This document shows, piece after piece, positions 25,624 to 32,176 of a stretch of 64,000 nucleotides of DNA. The notes beneath the pieces were generated by a model. The model was not told the origin of the DNA. It did not search any database and saw nothing but the letters and a program-made list of their open reading frames with translations. A program made the translations under genes and the position numbers. The stretch is from Polaribacter sp. SA4-10 (GTDB lineage Bacteria > Bacteroidota > Bacteroidia > Flavobacteriales > Flavobacteriaceae), in assembly GCF_002163835.1 (NCBI RefSeq), contig NZ_CP019331.1:2860903-2924902 (forward strand), in the 5' to 3' direction. Position 1 is the first letter of the stretch. Every line of letters begins with the position of its first letter.

Positions 25624-26346
25624 ATGAAGAACGCCATCGTTTTTGGAGCCACTTCTGGTATTGGTAAATCGCTTACAGAAATTCTTGTAAAAGAAGGATA
25701 TCGCGTTGCAGTTACTGGTAGAAGATTAGAAAAGTTAGAAGCCTTAAAAACAGCATATCCCACGCAAATTTTAGTAAAACATAATGACATACAAGATCTG
25801 GAAGCGGTAGAAAAGGTTTTTACTGAAATTGTAAATGAGTTTAAAACCATCGACTTGGTAGTACAATCTTCTGGTGTTGGTTATGTAAACCCTAAATTAG
25901 AATGGGACAAAGAATCGCAAACCATAAATACCAATGTATTAGGCGTTACTAAATTATATGTGTTGGCATATAATTTATTTAGAAAACAACAATTTGGGCA
26001 TTTAGTAGGCATCTCATCTATTGCCTCTATAAGAGGAAGCAGATCTGCGCCTGTATATTTTGCATCAAAAGCCTATCAAAAAGCGTATTTAGAGAGTTTG
26101 TATCTTAAAACAAAAACGATTAAATCTAAAAAGGTATTTATCACAGACATTCGCCCTGGTTTTGTAGATACACCAATGGCTTTAGGAGAACACGTTTTTT
26201 GGTTGGTTCCTGTAGAAAAATCTGCAAAACAAATATACACCGCCATTAAAAAGAAGAAAAGAGTTGCCTATGTTTCTAAACGTTGGGTCTTAGTTGCTTG
26301 GGTTTTAAAAATTGCACCCGCTTGGTTGTTAAAAAAGATGATGTAA
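25624..26346 (+). CDS. Short-chain dehydrogenase/reductase
   Basis: 240 residues. A classical SDR Rossmann fold: nucleotide loop GATSGIG (8-14), VQSSGVGYVN near residue 80, a catalytic Ser in the GISSIAS stretch, and Tyr145/Lys149 of the YxxxK motif, followed by DIRPGFVDTPMA. The C terminus is hydrophobic (VLVAWVLKIAPAWLLKKMM), suggesting membrane contact. The substrate is not predictable. The cofactor is probably NADP(H), from the basic TGRR after strand 2. Confidence 0.9.
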   Translation: MKNAIVFGATSGIGKSLTEILVKEGYRVAVTGRRLEKLEALKTAYPTQILVKHNDIQDLEAVEKVFTEIVNEFKTIDLVVQSSGVGYVNPKLEWDKESQTINTNVLGVTKLYVLAYNLFRKQQFGHLVGISSIASIRGSRSAPVYFASKAYQKAYLESLYLKTKTIKSKKVFITDIRPGFVDTPMALGEHVFWLVPVEKSAKQIYTAIKKKKRVAYVSKRWVLVAWVLKIAPAWLLKKMM

Positions 26347-26510
26347 GGTTTAGTTGGCAGTTTTTAATTGACAGTTGGCAGTTGACAGTTCAAGTAATTG
26401 CGACTTTCGTGGCAATTGTAGTGAAAACAAGAATAACAAAGAAAGAATAATAAATAAAATAAGAATGTCATTCCGATGAAGAATGAGGAGGAATCTTAAA
26501 AATAAAATAT
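26347..26510. other. Interval with low-complexity interspersed words
   Basis: Contains a GGCAGTT/GACAGTT tandem (about 26354-26390) and a GTCATTCCGATGAAGAATG-type word (26467-26485). Similar decayed words recur at 43446-43480 (GTCATTGCGCGG), 46975-47000 and 50639-50665. They look like dispersed non-coding repeats of the genome. Confidence 0.5.
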
Positions 26511-26897
26511 ATGAAACACAAAATAGCAGCAGTAACCCAATTTCACACCGCATTTAAATTAAACATGAATCAAAAACCAATTGCACATATTGGAGAAGAC
26601 AGAAATAGGCTTCGTTTTAATTTAATGAAAGAAGAAAATGAAGAATATTTAGAAGCTGCTCAAGAGAATGATTTGGTTGAGGTTGCAGATGCGTTGGGCG
26701 ATATGTTATACATTCTTTGTGGTACTATTATAGAACATGGTATGCAAGACAAAATAGAAGAAGTCTTTAATGAAATACAACGCAGTAATATGAGTAAGTT
26801 AGGCGAAGATGGTAATCCTATTTACAGAGAAGATGGTAAAGTACTAAAAGGACCGAACTACTTTAAACCGAATATTGGGGAGATATTGGATAGGTAG
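26511..26897 (+). CDS. MazG-like nucleoside triphosphate/phosphoribosyl-ATP pyrophosphohydrolase family
   Basis: 128 residues, an all-alpha NTP pyrophosphohydrolase fold. The metal-binding pattern is plain: E-E-N-E-E-Y-L-E-A and E-V-A-D-A-L-G-D (ExxE...ExxD). The C terminus SNMSKLGEDGNPIYREDGKVLKGPNY is characteristic of a Bacteroidota branch. It probably hydrolyses non-canonical or excess NTPs. The 3' 309 bp are duplicated downstream (27274-27582) as a broken copy. Confidence 0.88.
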   Translation: MKHKIAAVTQFHTAFKLNMNQKPIAHIGEDRNRLRFNLMKEENEEYLEAAQENDLVEVADALGDMLYILCGTIIEHGMQDKIEEVFNEIQRSNMSKLGEDGNPIYREDGKVLKGPNYFKPNIGEILDR

Positions 26898-26963
26898 TAT
26901 TCTTTTTAAGAGTTTTTTTTAATATACCTTACGTAAAGTCATGAAAATGAGACTTATTGTATG

Positions 26964-26994
26964 TTGACTTACGTTAAATAACATACTATTTTTG
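26964..26994 (+). promoter_or_regulatory. Promoter of the 87-residue unknown gene
   Basis: TTG at 26964-26966, a 20-bp spacer, then TATTTTTG (26987-26994) matching TAnnTTTG. It is among the best consensus matches in the window. It places transcription start near 27001 and excludes the TTG at 26992 as start codon. Confidence 0.65.
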
Positions 26995-27012
26995 ATTAAA
27001 ATTAGTCTTGTT

Positions 27013-27273
27013 ATGAAAGAAATTAAAACAGGTCAAATAGTGAAATTTCATACACCTAACTATGATGAAGATCCTGAACAACTTTATTTAGTTCTTGAAT
27101 TTATGGAACATGGAGAGAAATCTAGAGCTAGGATACAAACATTAAACACAGGTATTTCATTTCCTTGGACTACTATCGTTTATGCTAAAGATTTAGAAGT
27201 TGATGAAGTACAAACGATGCAATTAGAATATTACCTTGAATTTGGGAAGCATGAAGTAAGCACTAATACCTAG
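27013..27273 (+). CDS. Small hypothetical protein between the two MazG-like copies
   Basis: 86-87 residues (MKEIKTGQIVKFHTP...), beta-rich and acidic, with a possible KOW/SH3-like start (GQIVKFHTPNYDEDPEQLYLVLE). I do not recognise the family. The ATG at 27013 is preferred over an in-frame TTG at 26992, which lies inside the -7 element. It has its own promoter. Its stop codon abuts the first base of the duplicated MazG-like segment, so it is likely cargo of the event that made the duplication. Confidence 0.6.
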   Translation: MKEIKTGQIVKFHTPNYDEDPEQLYLVLEFMEHGEKSRARIQTLNTGISFPWTTIVYAKDLEVDEVQTMQLEYYLEFGKHEVSTNT

Positions 27274-27582
27274 TATTGGAGAAGACAGAAATAGGCTTCG
27301 TTTTAATTTAATGAAAGAAGAAAACGAAGAATATTTAGAAGCTGCTCAAGAGAATGATTTGGTTGAGGTTGCAGACGCGTTGGGCGATATGTTATACATT
27401 CTTTGTGGCACTATTATAGAACACGGCATGCAAGACAAAATAGAAGAAGTCTTTAATGAAATACAACGCAGTAATATGAGTAAGTTAGGGGTAGATAGAG
27501 AACCTATTTACTGAGAAGATGGTAAAGTACTAAAAGGACCGAACTACTTTAAGCCGAATATCGGTGAGATATTGGATAGGTA
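27274..27582 (+). pseudogene. Truncated second copy of the MazG-like gene
   Basis: 309 bp aligned without gaps to 26588-26896, covering codons from about 27 to the end; the first 26 codons are missing. There are 15 substitutions, nine of them synonymous. Four of the others cluster in three adjacent codons, and one turns AGA into a TGA stop (27512-27514). Homology ends one base into the stop codon of the intact gene. It cannot encode the full enzyme. Confidence 0.88.
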
Positions 27583-27699
27583 AATAGAGTTTTTGTTAAT
27601 GTTCTAGTATGTTGGAATTAGCGGTTTAAAATCGCTAACTTTTCAGACTATAACTGAACTTTATTTTATTTTTTTACTTTCGTTTTAGCATCTAATCCG

Positions 27700-29124
27700 C
27701 TATTTTTTATTTATAATTTTTTCTGTAAATGATTTATTTAACCAGAAACTCTGCCAAGAAATTTTAATTTTTGAAAACTCAAAATAAGGTTTATCAATAT
27801 CTTTAGAATTTTTAGCGTGAGGTCTGATATGTATTATTTCCGTATCACTTGACTTTAGTAAATTATTTTCTTGCCTTGTTCCTTTGCCGTGTTTTACGTC
27901 ATTGACTTTAACCCCATTTTTGACAATACTCTTTGCTTTCTCCCATTCATTATAGATAGTAGATAATTCCGATTCATTTGCCTTCCAAAAAACAGATTTT
28001 CCTATTTCCCAAGTTTTCCAATTTTTATATCGATATTTTGATTTACCATTAACAATGTATTTTTCCTTTTCTTTAACTACAGGAATAAAGATATAACCTT
28101 GATTAATTATATTCTTGAAATCTGCTTCATTTTCACCATTCCATTCTTCTTCAGTTAAATCAATAAGACTAAACTTTGGAAAAGACATTGCTTCCCAAGG
28201 TTTATTTTCTTTATTAACAGGAATTGTTTTTATTGTTATACCATTTTCCTCTAATTCAAGTATTCTTTTTTTATCATCAATTTTTAATATTCTATTGATT
28301 AATAAACTAAATCCAGATTTTGCGTTTTTTGAAAAGTCAACTTTGTATTTGTCAACAATGTTAATTAATTTGTTATCTTTTAATTCTTTATTAAGTTCAT
28401 TTATAACATAATTTTGTGGTGTAATATCTTCCTCTAAATTAAGAGAAGAATACTTTATTTTGTTTTTGTTTTGATTGTAGTATACTTTTAAGTAACTGTG
28501 TTTTAAACTATAACTTCTTTGTTTTGCTTCTTTTTTATTGCCATACTTTACTAACTTTCCCGAACCAGATGTACAGGCTCCTAATATTTTACTATCACCT
28601 TCAGATAGTTGGTCAGCAATTTCAGATTTAACTTTGTATTGAATTCCTTTCCAGTCCTCTCTTACTACATTCTCACTTTCATTTTTAAGTTCATAGAATA
28701 AAGTTCCTTTAAAAACAAATTCCTTCCAATCCTTATAAGTTTTTCCAATTGGTTGTTCATAAAGTAGAAATAATATTTTCTCTATTTTTTTCTTTACATC
28801 TGCTGAACTCCATTCTTCATCAATAATTTTATTATAGTTTATTGATTTTAATTTGGATCTTTCCTTTGGCTGTATTTTATTACTTATTTTCCTTAACGGT
28901 AACACTTTTAGTTCAATATTTATGTTTTTTACATCTGGATTTGGGTCAGAATTAGGTGCATTACCTATTACTGCTTCAAGAATTTGACCAGCAATACCTT
29001 TATTGGTAGACAATGAAATATTTGGATATTCATTGTTAATAAAAGCAATAATACTTTCTAAGTTTTTATTTTCAAATTTTTTATAAAAATTTTCTAACTC
29101 TTTTACGTTATTAAAGTTTTTCAT
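27700..29124 (-). CDS. Type II restriction endonuclease, Sau3AI/MutH family
   Basis: 474 residues, close to Sau3AI (489). The N-terminal MutH-like catalytic core shows NKGIAGQILEAVIG (41-54), then Asp64 and the E-x-K pair Glu71/Lys73 in INIELKVLP, the D...ExK nuclease signature. The remainder probably includes a second MutH-like fold, as in Sau3AI. Cleavage at GATC is inferred from family, not shown. It overlaps the methyltransferase gene by 14 bases and is last in the controller-methyltransferase-nuclease operon. Confidence 0.88.
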   Translation of the reverse strand: MKNFNNVKELENFYKKFENKNLESIIAFINNEYPNISLSTNKGIAGQILEAVIGNAPNSDPNPDVKNINIELKVLPLRKISNKIQPKERSKLKSINYNKIIDEEWSSADVKKKIEKILFLLYEQPIGKTYKDWKEFVFKGTLFYELKNESENVVREDWKGIQYKVKSEIADQLSEGDSKILGACTSGSGKLVKYGNKKEAKQRSYSLKHSYLKVYYNQNKNKIKYSSLNLEEDITPQNYVINELNKELKDNKLINIVDKYKVDFSKNAKSGFSLLINRILKIDDKKRILELEENGITIKTIPVNKENKPWEAMSFPKFSLIDLTEEEWNGENEADFKNIINQGYIFIPVVKEKEKYIVNGKSKYRYKNWKTWEIGKSVFWKANESELSTIYNEWEKAKSIVKNGVKVNDVKHGKGTRQENNLLKSSDTEIIHIRPHAKNSKDIDKPYFEFSKIKISWQSFWLNKSFTEKIINKK

Positions 29125-30415
29125 TTATTTGTTTATAAAGTGCTTTTCCAATTTTCTCAATAACTCCAACAACCAAAGCATTGCCCATAAAAAAAGCTCG
29201 TTTTGTGTCAGTAATTCCATCCAGTTTAGTGTGGTCATCTGGAAACATATTTAGTCGTTCCAATTCAACTGGCGTTAATCGTCTTAAACCTCTGTCTGAT
29301 ACGATTACATGTTTAAATCTTGAAGGAGATTTACCTCCTTCTCCTGTAATTATAGTTCTTGAAGCATTATCTAAAGCATCAGGGTAAATCATGCCGCCTT
29401 CAGAGTAATTATATTTAAAGCCTTCTTTAGAAATTCTTAAAATAGATTTAGAGCCTTTTAAATATTCCCACATTTCTTTTTCGGTAGTTATTATTTTCTC
29501 ACTACCGTCTTTTTCCAAAATAGATTTTGGGCTCTTTAACTTATTGTCTTTAATGAAGAAATCGTCAGTTACTTCTCCATTTTGGAGAATATCACCTAAA
29601 ACTGCTCTTTTTCCATCATAATTTGGCCTTGTTTTAGTTGTATAAACTTTTCCTTTAAAAAGTAATCCTGTGTTTTGAAAAGGAGAAAGTTTCCTTTCTT
29701 TATTAAAATCAGTCGTTATTTCTTCTAAACTTCCTTTGATTTCAAATTCTTCAATTTTATTTATTTTTTCTAAAGGGAAAGCATTTGCAATTGTTCCCTT
29801 TTCTTGAATCCAATCTGTTTTTTTTGATTTTGATATTCTTTTATATACTTCAGTTGATTTATGGTATCCAATGATAAAAGTTCTTCTTCTCCTTTGAGGC
29901 ATTCCATATTCTCCAGCATTTATAACACGCCATTCTATAGCATAACCTAAATCATTTAAACTCTTTAGCATTACTGCAAAATCGCGACCTCTTTGTGATG
30001 CTGGCGATTTTAAAAGTCTATCTACATTTTCCAAAAACAAATATTTTGGTTTGTTTTTTTTGTCTTCTAAAATTTTGTGTATAGACCACCAAAGCACACC
30101 TTTTTTTCCTTTTAATCCTTTGGAATTATGTAATGTTGTTGCAACAGAATAATCTTGACAAGGAAAACCTCCAACCAATAAATCGTGATCTGGAATTTCC
30201 TCTATGTTTCTTGTTACAACTTCGTTTAAATCTTCATTTGAATGGTTCTCTTTTCCAAATTTTTTTTCATAAACCATTGATGCGTGTTGAACTTTCGTCG
30301 ATGGTTCCCATTGATTACTCCAAACAATATCGTAATTATTACTTTTTTCAAGTCCAAGACGAAATCCACCAACTCCCGCAAATAATTCTGCAACTTTCAT
30401 TTTCTTATTTCCCAT
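29111..30415 (-). CDS. DNA (cytosine-5)-methyltransferase of the R-M system
   Basis: 434 residues. Motif I is AELFAGVGGFRLGLE (9-23), motif IV is GGFPCQDYS with catalytic Cys86, motif VI is ENV at 129-131, motif VIII is QRRRR from 174, and motif X is GNALVVGV near the C terminus. The target-recognition region lies between about 190 and 370. It protects DNA from the adjacent MutH-type nuclease, presumably at the same site. The start could also be the Met at residue 6 (MKVAELFAG). It overlaps the controller gene by 11 bases. Confidence 0.95.
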   Translation of the reverse strand: MGNKKMKVAELFAGVGGFRLGLEKSNNYDIVWSNQWEPSTKVQHASMVYEKKFGKENHSNEDLNEVVTRNIEEIPDHDLLVGGFPCQDYSVATTLHNSKGLKGKKGVLWWSIHKILEDKKNKPKYLFLENVDRLLKSPASQRGRDFAVMLKSLNDLGYAIEWRVINAGEYGMPQRRRRTFIIGYHKSTEVYKRISKSKKTDWIQEKGTIANAFPLEKINKIEEFEIKGSLEEITTDFNKERKLSPFQNTGLLFKGKVYTTKTRPNYDGKRAVLGDILQNGEVTDDFFIKDNKLKSPKSILEKDGSEKIITTEKEMWEYLKGSKSILRISKEGFKYNYSEGGMIYPDALDNASRTIITGEGGKSPSRFKHVIVSDRGLRRLTPVELERLNMFPDDHTKLDGITDTKRAFFMGNALVVGVIEKIGKALYKQINEKL

Positions 30416-30713
30416 TTTCTTGTGCTTTATAATAATTAATTTTTTCTTCAGCTACTTTTAGTATTTCTGATGTTGAATCTGTGTATTTTAGTTCTTCAGC
30501 AATTTTTTCCGAGTACCAATTTATTATTAATTTCCTTTCGGAAAGGCCATAAAATTTAGCGAGTCTCACTATTTGCTCCATTGTTGGTTTCCTTTCATTT
30601 TTTTCAAACTTGCTAATCAAAGATTGGTCAATATCAACTTTAGCCGCAACTTTTCGCAGAATCAAATCTTTTTCCTCTCTCGCACACTTTAAAGTATCAC
30701 CTAATGTTTTCAT
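30405..30713 (-). CDS. XRE-family controller protein of the R-M system
   Basis: 102 residues. A helix-turn-helix (about 5-60) reads LGDTLKCAREEKDLILRKVA, DQSLISKFEKNERKPTMEQIVRLAKFYG, followed by a charged C-terminal tail of about 40 residues. It is the first gene of the operon and overlaps the methyltransferase gene, the usual place of a C protein that delays nuclease expression after entry into a new host. A near-perfect inverted repeat lies 14-34 bases upstream (30727-30747), the expected binding site. Confidence 0.85.
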   Translation of the reverse strand: MKTLGDTLKCAREEKDLILRKVAAKVDIDQSLISKFEKNERKPTMEQIVRLAKFYGLSERKLIINWYSEKIAEELKYTDSTSEILKVAEEKINYYKAQENGK

Positions 30714-30726
30714 TGGTCAAAATTGT

Positions 30727-30747
30727 TTTAGACAAATATTGTCCAAA
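30727..30747 (-). promoter_or_regulatory. Candidate C-box operator of the R-M operon
   Basis: Symmetrical site TTTxGACAA-ATA-TTGTCxAAA, just upstream of the controller start codon. The arms GACAA/TTGTC are perfect, and the outer TTT/AAA also pair. Confidence 0.65.
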
Positions 30748-31101
30748 TTTAAAAAAACATTTTGGATTTTTAAGTTTTATTTCAGACTATTTTTATTCAG
30801 CTTGTTGTGATGGGAAATTTAAGGTTTTTCGTTTTTGGAGCGTTCGTATTCAGTTTTGGCAAAAACCGAAAGTGCTCAAATATGCGTTTGGTATTATTAA
30901 ACAAAGTATTAAAACTGATATGGCATCATTTTAATAAACTTATATCAGAAGTTAGCGAAGTTATCATGAAATAAGGTTAGAAACAAACCAAACTATACGT
31001 AAATATTTCTTTTTTACTATTATACTTCAACACCCCTCAGTATCTTTCTTATCACTACTCTCATACTTTTACAACACGCATACGGTACAAGTTTAAAAAA
31101 G
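30748..31101. other. Gene-poor interval between the R-M operon and the HU-like gene
   Basis: No convincing gene. Open frames here have no family features. The stretch is strongly AT-rich after 31000 and leads into the TACTAG array. Confidence 0.4.
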
Positions 31102-31152
31102 TACTAGTATAAATACATAAATATACTAGTATACTCTTACTATTATACTAGA
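31102..31152 (+). promoter_or_regulatory. Three TACTAG palindromes at exact 22-bp spacing
   Basis: TACTAGTA occurs at 31102 and 31124, and TACTAG again at 31146. The second is the longest palindrome (TATACTAGTATA). The period of 22 bp places the sites on the same DNA face two turns apart. They lie about 110-155 bp upstream of the HU-like gene and suggest a cooperative operator or protein-binding array. Confidence 0.6.
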
Positions 31153-31257
31153 AAAAAATTTCAAAAAAAGTAGTATTTTTACAAAAGGTGTACGTAGAAG
31201 GTTTGCACACAGTAAATTGACTTATAGAAAGATAAAGATACAAAAAAGAATTCATAG

Positions 31258-31656
31258 ATGGCCATACGTTATAGAGTTACCAAAAGAAGCAATAGCATAC
31301 AGAATAAAAAGGAGCAGTATATTATGCAAGCTGTAAATACAGGCACTGTAGATTTAGATGCTATAAGTACTGCTATTAGTAATGAATGTACTTTGCATGC
31401 TGTAGATGTAAAAGCAGTGTTAATGGCTTTGGGCATTAAGTTAGACTATTATTTGCAAGAAGGTAATATTGTAGATTTAGGAGATGTGGGTAAGTTTAAA
31501 ATGGGCTTTAAATGCACCGCAGAAGAAGACCCTAAAATGTTAAGTCCAAAACGTAGTATTAAAAAGTACCATGTAAATTACCAGCCTTCTATAAAGTTAA
31601 AACGCAAACTAAAAGCAGGTATTACAACCTATAAAGAAGGAAGCAGAAGCGTTTAA
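31258..31656 (+). CDS. HU/IHF-family DNA-binding protein (Bacteroidota type)
   Basis: 132 residues. The pattern MAIRYRVTKRSNSI, TVDLDAISTAISNECTLHAVDVKAVLMALG, VDLGDVGKFKMGFK and SIKKYHVNYQPS matches the HU-HIG/histone-like group of Bacteroidota, longer than E. coli HU by a basic C-terminal tail. It probably shapes DNA; specific targets are unknown. Preceded by the phased TACTAG array; next to the R-M block. Confidence 0.85.
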   Translation: MAIRYRVTKRSNSIQNKKEQYIMQAVNTGTVDLDAISTAISNECTLHAVDVKAVLMALGIKLDYYLQEGNIVDLGDVGKFKMGFKCTAEEDPKMLSPKRSIKKYHVNYQPSIKLKRKLKAGITTYKEGSRSV

Positions 31657-31704
31657 TTTGGTAAGCTCTCCTAAATTAACAAGTTGCTACAACAGACAAT
31701 ATTA

Positions 31705-32061
31705 TTAAATGCTTTGCCCAAAGGTTAATAGATTATTATCTGGATCTAGTACAGAGAATTCTTTTTGTGCCCAAGGTTTGGTTTCTAATTTTCCATTTGG
31801 GTGAATCTTCGTTTTTTTATCCAATAAAAACCTATAAAACAGGTCTATATTGTCTGTTCTAATATATACTTGTCCATAATTTTCTTTTGGGTCGAGTGTT
31901 TTAAATTTAAAAAAATGAAGTTGAATTTGGTCTTTTTCTACCATTAAATAGTCATCATAGTCTGTACTTCCAAATTCTTTGAATCCTAAACTGTTTAGAT
32001 AAAATTCTCGTGTAATATTTTTGTTACGCATTGGTAATTTAGGATGTATGTTGGTGAGCAT
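31705..32061 (-). CDS. VOC-family (glyoxalase/bleomycin-resistance-like) protein
   Basis: 118 residues, one vicinal-oxygen-chelate domain made of two beta-alpha-beta-beta-beta modules: HPKLPMRNKNITREFYLNSLGFKEFGSTDYDDYLMVEKD, then YIRTDNIDLFYRFLLD and WAQKEFSVLDPDNNLLTFGQ. It resembles bleomycin-binding dimers (the N-terminal segment initiates with a Pro-rich strand and DPDNNLLTFGQ is typical). Actual ligand unknown. It shares strand with the P-type ATPase gene upstream (115 bp gap). Confidence 0.8.
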   Translation of the reverse strand: MLTNIHPKLPMRNKNITREFYLNSLGFKEFGSTDYDDYLMVEKDQIQLHFFKFKTLDPKENYGQVYIRTDNIDLFYRFLLDKKTKIHPNGKLETKPWAQKEFSVLDPDNNLLTFGQSI

Positions 32062-32176
32062 ATTTTAATTGTTTTAATCAGTCCGTTCTTGTTTTCTCAC
32101 ATTGTATTTAAGATGAATTTTAATCTTCAAAATGCAGAAGACCTTCACAAGGAGTACTGGTAATAAATATACCTAT

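Noticed and set aside
26992..27012. TTG start extending the small cargo protein by seven residues
   Set aside because: The TTG is part of the -7 promoter element TATTTTTG, so it would not be in the transcript.
30610..30934. Plus-strand frames covering the controller start and its upstream region
   Set aside because: They overlap the controller gene and operator, lack family features and have phase-independent composition.
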